Source of the DNA: Bradyrhizobium viridifuturi
GTDB taxonomy: Bacteria > Pseudomonadota > Alphaproteobacteria > Rhizobiales > Xanthobacteraceae
NCBI RefSeq assembly: GCF_001238275.1
Contig: NZ_LGTB01000041.1
Location: forward strand, 36,152 to 100,151
Reading direction: 5' to 3'
Length of the DNA stretch: 64,000 nucleotides
The notes under the pieces are model-generated. The model saw nothing but the letters and a program-made list of their open reading frames with translations, had not been told where the DNA came from and ran no database searches. Positions within the stretch are counted from its first letter, which is position 1. Every line of letters starts with the position of its first letter. A program made the translations under genes and the position numbers. Positions 25,989-34,519 of this stretch are shown in pieces.

Positions 25989-26155
25989 TTCGGCGCGAGC
26001 TGCGCCTCCTCGCATACAGCCCTCCTTGGCCAGGCTCCTCTGCAGCTGCCCGCTAACATCTTGGCGATCAGCCGAGAAAGGGCTGGATTTCCTGCTCCGG
26101 ATCGTCAATTCTGATTTGGAACTTACCATCCGTGCCGAACGCGGAGGAGATGTCC

Positions 26156-27028
26156 ATGGAGGAAGCGCGTCGGGGCCAGTTTGTGCGCCAGGTCGGCGGT
26201 GAGCTTGTGTCGTCCGTCATCGCGCGGTCGAAGCCGATCAGGGTCGAGCTGCTCAGCCGAACCTCGCGCCCCCGCATGAACTGGCACTTCCGCCAGCCCG
26301 AGCTGACCCTGTTCTGGTTCCGCAACGGCTGCTCGCGGTTGCGGGCCACGATCGACGGCCGGCCCGTCGAGTACGATTTTTCCGAGGCGGCAAATCTCGC
26401 GCTGTTTCCCGCCGGCACCGAGATCGAGGGCGAATGGTCGGTCGGGCCCGCATTCGACTATGTCGTCGTGTTCCTCGATCCAACGTTCGTGCAGAGCCGC
26501 CTGAACGGCGTCATCGAACGGCCGGCGATTGCGTTCGGGCACGCCCAGCTCTGCCGCGGCCTTGCCGAACTCAGCGAGGAAGCCGCGACGCCCGACAACC
26601 TGTTCGACCTGTTCGCCGAGGGCTGGGCCAGCCAGGCGCTGGCCCACATGGCGCGGCTGTCGTGCGGCGCGGCACCGCCGAAGCCGCTGAGCCGCGGCGG
26701 ATTGCCGGCGCTGAAGCTGCGGAAGATCGAGGAGTTCGTCCGCGACAATCTCGGCGAGACGATCTCGCTGTCGGCGCTGTCGGATGTCGCAGGCTTGAGC
26801 AAGCGGCATTTCCTGCGCGCCTTCCAGGAGAGCACCGGCACCAGCCCGCACCGCTATGTGCTCGGTCTGCGCATTGAATCGGCCAAGCGCCGCCTCGGCG
26901 AGACCGACGAGAGCCTCACCAGCATCGCGCTGGCGTCGGGCTTCAGCCACGCCCAGCATTTCTCGTCGGCGTTCCGGCAGGCGACGGGCGTAAGCCCATC
27001 CACATTCCGGCAGCAGCGCCGCGCCTGA
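26156..27028 (+). CDS. AraC family transcriptional regulator
   Basis: A 290-residue regulator. Residues about 20-170 are a ligand-type N-domain with no named family. The C-terminal 100 residues are the AraC DNA-binding domain (ISLSALSDVAGLSKRHFLRAFQESTGTSPHRYVLGLRIESAKRRL and SIALASGFSHAQHFSSAFRQATGVSPSTFRQ). ATG 26156 is chosen because GGAGGA (26143-26148) lies 7 bases upstream; ATG 26150 is too close. It precedes the CoA-transferase gene in the same direction and probably regulates that set. Confidence 0.9.
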   Translation: MEEARRGQFVRQVGGELVSSVIARSKPIRVELLSRTSRPRMNWHFRQPELTLFWFRNGCSRLRATIDGRPVEYDFSEAANLALFPAGTEIEGEWSVGPAFDYVVVFLDPTFVQSRLNGVIERPAIAFGHAQLCRGLAELSEEAATPDNLFDLFAEGWASQALAHMARLSCGAAPPKPLSRGGLPALKLRKIEEFVRDNLGETISLSALSDVAGLSKRHFLRAFQESTGTSPHRYVLGLRIESAKRRLGETDESLTSIALASGFSHAQHFSSAFRQATGVSPSTFRQQRRA

Positions 27029-27147
27029 GTTTCGGCGCTTTTCTGCAAGTCGCGGCGATTTCCCGCAAGCGGGCGCGGATGCGCTGGCGTAAGCCGAAGT
27101 TGCGCGCGGGGCTGGTCGCCTCAGCACATCTGAGAAGGAAACCAAGC

Positions 27148-28344
27148 ATGCCAGGGCCATTGGCGGGAGTTCGCGTACTTGATCTGACCGGTGTCGTTTC
27201 TGGCCCGTTCGCGACGATGTTCCTGGCCGATCAGGGCGCGGATGTCCTGAAGGTCGAACCGATTGGCGGCGACATCACCCGCCGCAGCCGGGCCAATGTC
27301 GACAAGACCGGCGAGTTCTCGGCATTATTCATCTCGTCGAACCGCGGCAAGCGGTCGCTCTCGATCGACATGAAGACCGATGCCGGCCGGGACGTGCTGG
27401 GCAAGCTGGTGCTGCAGGCCGACGTGCTGGTGCAGAATTTCCGGCCAGGCACGATGGAACGTCTCGGGCTCGGTCCGGACGAGGTGCGCAGCAAGAATCC
27501 GCGGTTGATCTATGTCTCGATCAGCGGCGTCGGCGAGGACGGGCCTTATGCCAAGAAGCGCGTCTATGACCCGATCGTTCAGGCGCTGTCGGGCTTCTGC
27601 GATATCCAGGCGCAGCCGGTGACCAACCGTCCGCAGATGATCCGGACCATCGTGGCCGACAAGACGACGGCGGTCTATGCCGCGCAGGCAATCACGGCGG
27701 CGCTGTACGCCCGGGAAAAATCCGGCAGCGGCCAGCATATCCAGGTGGCGATGCTCGACGCGATGGTCGCCTATCTCTGGCCGGAGGGCATGATGCAATA
27801 CACCGTGGTCGGCCGGGAGCAGACCACCTCGGATCCGAACGATCGTCCCGATCTCGTGTTTCAGACCTCGGACGGCTATCTCACCTGCGGGACGATCTCC
27901 GATTCGGAATGGCAGGGCTTCTGCAAGGCGACCGGCGATCCCGCGCTTGCCGCCGACGAGCGTTTCGCCACGCCGGCGTCGCGCTCGGTCAATGCGACCG
28001 CGCGCATCAACAAGATGCAGGACTATATCGGCAAGCACACCACCGCCGAATGGCTGACACGGCTCGATGCGGCCGACGTGCCCTGCGCGCCGATCCTGCG
28101 GCGCGGCGAGATCATCGCCAACGAGCAGGTGGTTGCGCGCGGGCTGATCGCCGAGCTGGAGCAGCCCGGGGTCGGCACCGTGCGGCAGCCGAAGCCTGCG
28201 GCGCGGTTCGAGGTCGATGCCGCCGCGATCGGCGGCCCGGCCCCGCGCATCGGCCAGCATACAAGGCAGGTGCTGTCCGACCTCGGATATGGCGAAGCCG
28301 CCATCGCGGAGATGATCGCGCAGAAAGCCGTGCGCGCGGTCTGA
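27148..28344 (+). CDS. CaiB/BaiF family CoA transferase (family III)
   Basis: A 398-residue enzyme moving CoA between carboxylic acids via an aspartyl-CoA intermediate. Motifs are LAGVRVLDLTGVVSGPFATM, LADQGADVLKVEPIGGD, SSNRGKRSLSIDMKTDAGRDV, LVQNFRPGTMERLGLG, LIYVSISGVGEDGPYAKKRVYDPIVQA and HIQVAMLDAMVAYL. The catalytic Asp is expected near residue 169, in the KKRVYDP region or beside it. ATG 27148 follows GAGAAGGAAACC. With the SDR and GST genes 65 and 5 bases apart downstream, it looks like a small catabolic operon for an unknown acid. Confidence 0.92.
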   Translation: MPGPLAGVRVLDLTGVVSGPFATMFLADQGADVLKVEPIGGDITRRSRANVDKTGEFSALFISSNRGKRSLSIDMKTDAGRDVLGKLVLQADVLVQNFRPGTMERLGLGPDEVRSKNPRLIYVSISGVGEDGPYAKKRVYDPIVQALSGFCDIQAQPVTNRPQMIRTIVADKTTAVYAAQAITAALYAREKSGSGQHIQVAMLDAMVAYLWPEGMMQYTVVGREQTTSDPNDRPDLVFQTSDGYLTCGTISDSEWQGFCKATGDPALAADERFATPASRSVNATARINKMQDYIGKHTTAEWLTRLDAADVPCAPILRRGEIIANEQVVARGLIAELEQPGVGTVRQPKPAARFEVDAAAIGGPAPRIGQHTRQVLSDLGYGEAAIAEMIAQKAVRAV

Positions 28345-28408
28345 GCGACCGCACCGCGCAACGTATCCATTCCCGAACTGAACAACCGCCGTCGGTGGGA
28401 GATGTCCT

Positions 28409-29149
28409 ATGGCCGAGATGAACAAGACTGCTTTGCTGGTTGGCGCGGGCGATGCGATCGGCGCCGCGGTGGCGCGGCGGTTCGCCGCCGGCGGCTACTC
28501 CGTCTGCATCGCACGGCGTGACCCGGCGAAATCGAGCGCGCTGGTCGCGGAGCTGACCGGCGCCGGAAGCAAGGTGCACGCGTTCGCCGTCGACGCGCGG
28601 CGCGAGACCGAGGTGCAGGAGCTTTGCGAGCGGGTCGAGCGCGAGATCGGGCCGATCGAGGTCTGCCTGTTCAATGCGGGCTCGAACGTGAAGAAAGACC
28701 TGCACGAGACCAGCGAGAAGCTGTTCTTCAAGGCCTGGGAGCTCGCCTGCATGGCCGGATTCCTGGTCGGACGCGAGGCGACGCGGCATATGCTGCGGCA
28801 TGGTCGCGGCACCATGCTGTTCACCGGCGCAACCGCGAGCGTGCGCGGCAGCAGCGGCTTTGCGGCATTCGCATCCGCCAAGTTCGGCCTGCGCGCGGTC
28901 GCCCAGGCGATGGCGCGCGAGCTCGGACCGCAGAACATCCATGTCGCGCATCTGCTGATCGATGCCGGCGTCGACAGTCCGGCCATTCACCAGCGGATGG
29001 CCGATCGGGGTATCGGGGCATCAGAGATCCCGCCGGATTCCCTGACGAAGACGTCCTCCATCGCCGAGGCCTACTGGTTCGTGCACCAGCAAAGCCGCGA
29101 CGGCTGGAGCCACGAGCTCGACCTGCGGCCGTCGGTCGAGAAATGGTGA
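28409..29149 (+). CDS. Short-chain dehydrogenase/reductase-like protein lacking the catalytic Tyr
   Basis: A 246-residue Rossmann-fold SDR. The cofactor loop is VGAGDAIGAAVA (residues 11-22) and NAG lies at 89-91. Catalytic Ser is at 144 and Lys at 158, but the position of the essential Tyr in YxxxK is Phe154 (FASAK). No neighbouring Tyr can take its place. It may be a divergent enzyme, a protein acting on a substrate with another acid catalyst, or non-catalytic. It lies between the CoA-transferase gene and the GST gene (5-base gap), probably co-transcribed. ATG 28409 follows GGGAGATGTCCT. Confidence 0.85.
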   Translation: MAEMNKTALLVGAGDAIGAAVARRFAAGGYSVCIARRDPAKSSALVAELTGAGSKVHAFAVDARRETEVQELCERVEREIGPIEVCLFNAGSNVKKDLHETSEKLFFKAWELACMAGFLVGREATRHMLRHGRGTMLFTGATASVRGSSGFAAFASAKFGLRAVAQAMARELGPQNIHVAHLLIDAGVDSPAIHQRMADRGIGASEIPPDSLTKTSSIAEAYWFVHQQSRDGWSHELDLRPSVEKW

Positions 29150-29153
29150 TGCC

Positions 29154-29798
29154 ATGCCGGAAACGCTGACGCTGTGGGGCGTGGGGACATCGCGGACGAT
29201 CCGGGCCCATTGGGCATTGCATGAACTGGGCCTGGACTATCGCTGCCGGCCGATCCTGCCGCGCTCGGGCGAGACCAAGACTCCCGAATACACGGAGCTG
29301 AACCCGCGCCAGAAGATACCGCTGCTGCAGGATGGTGACTTCACGATCGGGGAGAGCGCCGCGATCGTCGCCTATCTGGCACGCACCTATTCCAATCCCG
29401 ATGTTGCGTTGGTGCCGGTCGCGGCGCGCGATTTCGCGCGCTGGCTGGAATGGTGCTTCTTCATCGTGGCCGAGCTGGACTCGACCAGCCTCTACGTGAT
29501 GCGCCGCCACGGCCTCCAGGGTCTTGCGCATATCTACGGCCACGCGCCCGACGTGGTCGGCAAGGCCGCGGAATATTTCCGCCAGCAGCTCAGGCACGTG
29601 GAAGTGGCGCTGTCCGATGGCCGCCAATATCTGATGGGCGATCAATTCACCAGCGCGGACATCCTGCTGACGACCTGCCTGGTGTGGGCCATCGATTACG
29701 GCGTCGGGGTCTGCGATGTCGCGACGCCCTATCTCGACCGGGTCACTGCGCGGCCGGCCTACAAGGAGAGCGTCGCGGTCAACACCGTGAAGAACTGA
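29154..29798 (+). CDS. Glutathione S-transferase family protein
   Basis: A 214-residue protein with thioredoxin-like N-domain (LTLWGVGTSRTIRAHWALHELGLDY, NPRQKIPLLQDGDFTIGESAAIVAYLA) and helical C-domain (YLMGDQFTSADILLTTCLVWA). The Ser/Thr in TSRTIR sits at the usual catalytic place. Together with the CoA transferase and SDR it may take part in breakdown of an electrophilic or aromatic compound. ATG 29154 is five bases after the SDR stop, which indicates coupling. Confidence 0.87.
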   Translation: MPETLTLWGVGTSRTIRAHWALHELGLDYRCRPILPRSGETKTPEYTELNPRQKIPLLQDGDFTIGESAAIVAYLARTYSNPDVALVPVAARDFARWLEWCFFIVAELDSTSLYVMRRHGLQGLAHIYGHAPDVVGKAAEYFRQQLRHVEVALSDGRQYLMGDQFTSADILLTTCLVWAIDYGVGVCDVATPYLDRVTARPAYKESVAVNTVKN

Positions 29799-30106
29799 CC
29801 GGTCCTACGGCCTGTCTGCTCCGCCGATATCGCATGTCGGTGTTAGGCCGTAACGGCCGTGCAGCCCGCGCCAGAGGCCGGCGCACAGGACACCCAAGAG
29901 CTTGCGCATCGAACATCCCCCTCGACGGTCGCAGTGATGTCATCGTGCTGATGTCGCCGGCAAAATGACAGAGCCATTTCTGGGCACGCCTGCGTAGTTT
30001 TTGAGCAGAGCGTCATTGCGGTCGTGCCAAGCGCACCGGAAAATCTCATGAGATTCAAATACCGGTGCCGTGGCACGCCTCCTGCATCAAAGGCCCTGAG
30101 TTGGCC
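29799..30106. other. Intergenic region upstream of the guanidine operon
   Basis: About 300 bases with no gene I recognise. Its distal part (30000-30100) should contain the promoter of the riboswitch transcript; CATGAGATTCAAAT near 30046 is a moderately AT-rich spot but no promoter is convincing. Confidence 0.35.
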
Positions 30107-30207
30107 GCTAGGGTTCCGATCTTGCCAGGCAAGATGCTGGTCCGAGAGCAGCCGCTTGCGGGGGAGACATCCCCGCAGGTGCACGGCGGGATAAAAGCCC
30201 GGGAGAC
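30107..30207 (+). promoter_or_regulatory. Guanidine-I (ykkC) riboswitch aptamer
   Basis: The conserved blocks of the ykkC class occur in order: GCTAGGGTTCCG (30107-30118), a short variable hairpin (ATCTTGCCAGGCAAGAT), CTGGTCCGAGAG (30137-30148), a second hairpin (GGGGGAGACATCCCC), then GCACGGCGGGATAAAAGCCCGGGAGA (spread over 30181-30206). These are the guanidinium-binding elements of the guanidine-I riboswitch. It sits 79 bases before the first gene of an ABC importer / carboxylase operon, the classic position. A terminator follows immediately, so binding of guanidine should allow read-through. Confidence 0.93.
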
Positions 30208-30217
30208 CTCGTTAGCC

Positions 30218-30259
30218 AAGGGATTGGCGGAGCGATGGTCTTTTCGCCAGTCCCTTTTT
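30218..30259 (+). terminator. Riboswitch expression-platform terminator
   Basis: A 12-bp stem (30218-30229 with 30245-30256, one G-U) and a T-run to 30259 lie between the aptamer and the first gene (ATG 30286). It starts eleven bases after the aptamer. Ligand-dependent antitermination is the usual mechanism for this class. Confidence 0.88.
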
Positions 30260-30285
30260 GTGAAGTTTCGCAAGAGGGATCGGCA

Positions 30286-31356
30286 ATGAACAAGTTCTCT
30301 TTCTTCCTTCGCTCTGTTGTCGTCGGCTGCGCAATTGCGCTCGCGGCCGCGCCCGCCGCCGACGCTGCCCCGAAGAAGAATTTCAAGGTCGCCTGGTCGA
30401 TCTATGTCGGGTGGATGCCGTGGGGCTATGCGGCCGACACCGGCATCGTCAAGAAGTGGGCTGACAAATACGGCATCACGATCGAGGTCAAGCAGTTCAA
30501 CGATTACGTCGAATCGATCAACCAATACACCGCCGGCGGCTATGATGCCGTTACCATCACCAACATGGATGCGCTGTCGATTCCGGCGGCTGGCGGCGTC
30601 GACACGACCGCGGTCGTGATGGGTGACTTCTCCAACGGCAATGACGCCGTGATCCTGAAGAACAAGTCCGACCTCGCCGCGATCAAGGGACAGACCGTCA
30701 ATCTGGTCGAGTTCTCGGTGTCGCATTATCTGCTGGCACGCGCGCTCGAGACCAGCAAGCTGAGCGAGAAGGACGTCAAGGTCGTCAACACCTCGGATGC
30801 CGACATCGCCGCCGCCTACAAGACGCCTGATGTCAATGCGGTCGTGACCTGGAATCCGATCGTGACCGAAATCCTCGGATCGCCCGACGCCAAGAAGGTG
30901 TTCGATTCCTCGCAGATCCCCGGCGAGATCATGGACCTGATGGTGGTGAACACCGCGGTTGCCAAGGACAATCCGGATTTCGCCAAGGCGTTGGTCGGCA
31001 TCTGGTACGAGACGCTGTCCAGGATGACCGCGAACGATCCCGCCGCGAAGGCCGCCAAGGAGGCGATGGCCAAGCTCCGGCACCGACCTCGCCGGCTTCG
31101 ACAGCCAGCTCTCGACCACCAAACTGTTCGACAAGGCAACCGACGCCGAAGCCTTCACGCGCAGCAAGACCGTCGGAGCGACCATGGATCGGGTCCGCAA
31201 GTTCCTGTTCGAGAAGGACCTGCTCGGCAAGGGCGCTAAATCGGCCGACGCGTCGGCATCGAGCTCGCCGACAAGTCGGTGCTGGGCGACAAGGCGAACG
31301 TCAAGCTGCGCTTCGACCCGACCTATATGGCCGAAGCCGCCAAAGGCAAGCTCTGA
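30286..31356 (+). pseudogene. Guanidine-operon ABC transporter substrate-binding protein, two apparent frameshifts
   Basis: A periplasmic binding protein of the TauA/urea-carboxylase-associated type. Signal peptide MNKFSFFLRSVVVGCAIALAAAPAADAA is followed by FKVAWSIYVGWMPWGYAADTGIVKKWADKYGI. From ATG 30286 the frame is clean to about 31070 (AKEAMAK), then breaks. The expected SGTDLAGFDSQLSTTKLFDKATDAEAF resumes one base out of phase (one base too many or two too few). A second break near 31250 (one base missing) precedes GIELADKSVLGDKANVKLRFDPTYMAEAAKGKL and the stop at 31354-31356. Repaired, it is about 357 residues. Since all downstream genes are intact, sequencing error is likely. The ligand is presumably guanidine, from the riboswitch. 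Confidence 0.85.
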
Positions 31357-31390
31357 CGCGCTCAACGCCGTCCTCAGACAGGAGCCGACG

Positions 31391-32209
31391 ATGCGACTTG
31401 TGAACATACGGCCGGGACGGCAGACGCGATTCTATCTGCTCGCGCTGCCGTTCCTGTTGGTCGCAATCGCCTACTTCGCCGGCTCCAGCGCGCGGCTCGC
31501 GCAGAACCCGAACGACAAGCTGCTGCCGGCGCTGCCGAGCATGGTGCAGGCGGTCAAGCAGATGGCGTTCGAGGTCGACCCGCGCACCGGCAGCTATCTG
31601 ATGGCGTCCGACACCGTCGCCAGCCTCGGGCGGCTGGGGTCGGCGCTGGCGATCTCGACGGTGGCCGCGCTGGTGCTCGGCATCGTGATCGGGCTGCTGC
31701 CGGGCGCCAATGCATTGCTAGGGCCGTTCGTGTCGGTGACCTCGATGGTGCCGCCGCTGGCATTGTTGCCGATCCTGTTCATCGTGATGGGGCTAGGGGA
31801 GAATTCCAAGATCGCGCTGATCGTGATCGGCACGCTGCCCTGCATGGTCCGCGACCTTGCCATGAAGGTGCAGGAGCTGCCGCGCGAGCAGATCGTCAAG
31901 GCGCAGACGCTCGGCGCCTCGACCTGGCAGATCGCGCTGCGCGTCGCGATGCCGCAAACCCTGCCGCGGCTGATCGACGTGCTGCGGCTGCAGCTCGGCC
32001 CGGCGTGGCTGTTCCTGATCGCGGCCGAGGCGATCGCCTCGGATTCCGGGCTCGGCTACCGGATCTTCCTGGTGCGCCGCTATCTCGCGATGGACGTCAT
32101 CATCCCCTACGTCGCCTGGATCACGCTGCTGGCGTTCCTGATCGATGTCGGCCTGCGCGTCCTGCAACGCAAGGCGTTTCCCTGGTTTGCCTCGGTGAGG
32201 GCGGAATGA
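31391..32209 (+). CDS. ABC transporter permease of the guanidine operon
   Basis: A 272-residue inner-membrane permease (TauC/SsuC type) with about six membrane helices and the EAA loop near REQIVKAQTLGASTWQIALRVAMPQTLPRLIDVLR. ATG 31391 follows AGGAGCCGACG. Its stop overlaps the ATPase start (ATGA at 32206). It should import the ligand of the binding protein together with the ATPase. Confidence 0.93.
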   Translation: MRLVNIRPGRQTRFYLLALPFLLVAIAYFAGSSARLAQNPNDKLLPALPSMVQAVKQMAFEVDPRTGSYLMASDTVASLGRLGSALAISTVAALVLGIVIGLLPGANALLGPFVSVTSMVPPLALLPILFIVMGLGENSKIALIVIGTLPCMVRDLAMKVQELPREQIVKAQTLGASTWQIALRVAMPQTLPRLIDVLRLQLGPAWLFLIAAEAIASDSGLGYRIFLVRRYLAMDVIIPYVAWITLLAFLIDVGLRVLQRKAFPWFASVRAE

Positions 32210-33039
32210 GCGCGATCCGGTTTGACGACGTCTGGAAGGAATACGGCGACCACATCGTGCTCGAGCGCATCACGATGGAGGTCGAGCCGCGCGCCTTCAT
32301 CGCGCTGGTCGGCCCGTCCGGTTGCGGCAAGACTACGCTGCTGCGGATGCTGCTCGGAGAGGAGCAGCCGACGCGCGGCCAAATCCTGGTTGACGGCAAA
32401 CCGTTGCCGGGCGAGCCAGACGCCGACCGCGGCGTGGTGTTCCAGCGCTACTCGGTGTTTCCGCATCTCACCGTGCTGCAGAACGTCATGCTCGGCCGCG
32501 AGTTGCGCGACGCCAGGTTCACCGGCCGGTTGTTCGGCGCTGCGCGGCGCGCCGCCGCCGACGATGCCATGAGTCTGCTCGCCGAAGTCGGCCTCGCCGG
32601 TCAGGAGAGCAAATACCCGTCGGCGCTGTCGGGCGGCATGCAGCAGCGCCTCGCGCTGGCGCAGGCGATCATGCGCGGTCCGAAGATTCTCTTGCTCGAC
32701 GAGCCATTCGGCGCACTCGATCCGGGTATCCGCGCCGATATCCATGTCCTGATGAAGCGGCTGTGGAACGAGACCCACCTGACGGTCGTGATGGTGACGC
32801 ATGATCTCAGCGAAGCATTCGGGCTCGCGACGCGTGTGATCGCGCTGGAGCGTTCGCGCAACCGGCCCGAGGAGCGCGAGCGCTACGGCGCCACGGTGTC
32901 GCGCGATCTCGAGATTTTCCCGCGCCGCAGCGCCGAGCCGCGCGCGATCGTTCAATCAGCTCCGGCCGGGACGACCCGGTCAGGCAAGGAGCATCAGCCG
33001 GGACGGCCCGGCGCTCTCGTCTTGAAGGAGCAACCATGA
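32206..33039 (+). CDS. ABC transporter ATP-binding protein of the guanidine operon
   Basis: A 277-residue ATPase. It has Walker A LVGPSGCGKTTLLRML, Q-loop VVFQRYSVFPHL, signature LSGGMQQRLALAQAI, Walker B ILLLDEPFGALDPG and the His switch VMVTHDLSEA. The start at ATG 32206 overlaps the permease stop, and its own stop overlaps the next gene's ATG (33036), so the operon is tightly coupled. The last ~60 residues after the ATPase core are a variable tail. Confidence 0.95.
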   Translation: MSAIRFDDVWKEYGDHIVLERITMEVEPRAFIALVGPSGCGKTTLLRMLLGEEQPTRGQILVDGKPLPGEPDADRGVVFQRYSVFPHLTVLQNVMLGRELRDARFTGRLFGAARRAAADDAMSLLAEVGLAGQESKYPSALSGGMQQRLALAQAIMRGPKILLLDEPFGALDPGIRADIHVLMKRLWNETHLTVVMVTHDLSEAFGLATRVIALERSRNRPEERERYGATVSRDLEIFPRRSAEPRAIVQSAPAGTTRSGKEHQPGRPGALVLKEQP

Positions 33040-33881
33040 TCCTCACAGAGGAACAGAAGGCCGAGGTCGCGGCGCACACGCGGCGCTACAACGAGCTGAA
33101 GGCAGCGGGGCAGGAGCATGCGCCGCGCGCGCTGCCGGTGCCGACGTCGCGGGACGCCGCGCCGATCGCTGCCGACGCGATCATTCACCGGGAGGTTATT
33201 CCGGCCGGCTGGTACTGGACCGCGCGGCTCAACCGTGGCGATGCGCTGCGCATCGTCAACACGGCGGGGACATCCACGGTCAGCCTGCTGGCCTGGAATG
33301 CGTCCGATCCCAGTGAACGGCTGAACCACGCCGACACCATCAAGGTGCAGTGGGCGGCGCGGCTGCAGAAGGGACGCGTCCTGCTGTCCGACATGGGGCG
33401 GGCGCTGCTCGGCATCACCGAGGACACCAGCGCCGCACATGATGCTGTGGTCGGCGGCTCGACCACTGCCACCAACCAGGCGAAATACGGCGACGGAAAT
33501 TTTCGCAACACGCGCGACAACTTCATTCTCGCAGCAAGCAAGCTCGGGCTCGACCGCCGCGACGTGCATCCCTGCGTCAGCTTCTTTGCGCCGGTCGCGA
33601 TCGACGCGGATGGAAGATTTGTCTGGTCGGCGCCGCGCCGCGCCAAGGGCGACTTCGTCGATCTGCGCGCCGAGATGGATCTGTTGATCGCGCTGTCGAA
33701 CTGTCCGCATCCGCTCGATCCCGCTTCGAGGTACCCGCAGGCGAGCGTGGAGATCGTGCGCTATCGCGCCAAGGGGCCTGCGGCCGATGATCTGTGTCGC
33801 ACCGCGACTGCGGAGGCAATCCGCGCCTTCGAGAACAATGCACTGTACTTCGGCGAGACCAGCGAAGGAGCGATGCAATGA
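33036..33881 (+). CDS. Carboxyguanidine deiminase subunit, DUF1989 (urea amidolyase-associated protein 1)
   Basis: A 281-residue DUF1989 protein (older name UAAP1). Core features are HREVIPAGWYWTARLNRGDALRIVNTAGTSTVSLLAWNASDPSERLNHADTIKVQW and RRDVHPCVSFFAPVAIDADGRF, with DLLIALSNCPHPLDP holding the conserved Cys/Pro. Work on guanidine-degrading bacteria assigns the pair of DUF1989 proteins beside guanidine carboxylase to carboxyguanidine deiminase (CgdA/CgdB). The assignment here rests on neighbours and the riboswitch. It starts at ATG 33036 with AAGGAGCAACC and overlaps both neighbours by ATGA. Confidence 0.85.
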   Translation: MILTEEQKAEVAAHTRRYNELKAAGQEHAPRALPVPTSRDAAPIAADAIIHREVIPAGWYWTARLNRGDALRIVNTAGTSTVSLLAWNASDPSERLNHADTIKVQWAARLQKGRVLLSDMGRALLGITEDTSAAHDAVVGGSTTATNQAKYGDGNFRNTRDNFILAASKLGLDRRDVHPCVSFFAPVAIDADGRFVWSAPRRAKGDFVDLRAEMDLLIALSNCPHPLDPASRYPQASVEIVRYRAKGPAADDLCRTATAEAIRAFENNALYFGETSEGAMQ

Positions 33882-34516
33882 CCGTGCAATCCGCTCAGGC
33901 CAACGGCCGTATTGTTCTCGACGTTGAGATTGCCGCGCGAAAGCCGTGGTCGGCGATCATCCGCAAGGGGCAGACCCTGCGCATCACCGATACCCATGGC
34001 CAGCAGGCGGTCGATACGCTGTTCTATTGCGCCAGCGATTTCGGCGAGCGCTACAGCGGGCAGGATACGCTGCGCGCGCAGGGCTCGGCCTATGTCGGGC
34101 TCGGCACACGGATCATGTCCAATGAAGGCCGCGTGATGCTGCGCGTCACGGCGGACAGTTGCGGCCTGCATGATACGTCGGCAGGTGCCTGTTCCTGCGA
34201 GAGCAACACCGTGCGGTTCGGGCACCAGACCCGCTACCAGCACGCCTGCCGCGAGAACTTCGTGATCGAGGCCGCGAAATACGGGTTGTCGAAGCGCGAC
34301 ATCGTGCCGAACCTGAACTTCTTCATGAACGTGCCGATCGACCCCGCCGGCAATTTCACCGTGGTCGACGGTGTCTCGAAGCCCGGCGACGCCATCGAGC
34401 TGGTCGCCGAGATGGACGTGCTGTGCCTGATCTCGAACTGCCCGCAGATCAACAATCCCTGCAACGGCTTCTTCCCGACGCCGGTGCAAGTCACGATCTT
34501 CGAGCCGGAGGCGTGA
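33878..34516 (+). CDS. Carboxyguanidine deiminase subunit, DUF1989 (urea amidolyase-associated protein 2)
   Basis: A 212-residue second DUF1989 protein, paralogous to the preceding gene. It shows SAIIRKGQTLRITDTHGQQAVDTLFYCASDF, DTLRAQGSAYVGLGTRIMSNEGRVMLRV, a Cys-rich segment (ADSCGLHDTSAGACSCESNTVRFG), KRDIVPNLNFFMNVPI and CLISNCPQINNPCNGFFPTPV. The heteromer of the two proteins is reported to deiminate carboxyguanidine to allophanate in guanidine users. ATG 33878 overlaps the previous stop by ATGA; AAGGAG precedes it. The carboxylase starts three bases after its stop. Confidence 0.85.
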   Translation: MTVQSAQANGRIVLDVEIAARKPWSAIIRKGQTLRITDTHGQQAVDTLFYCASDFGERYSGQDTLRAQGSAYVGLGTRIMSNEGRVMLRVTADSCGLHDTSAGACSCESNTVRFGHQTRYQHACRENFVIEAAKYGLSKRDIVPNLNFFMNVPIDPAGNFTVVDGVSKPGDAIELVAEMDVLCLISNCPQINNPCNGFFPTPVQVTIFEPEA

Positions 34517-34519
34517 GGC

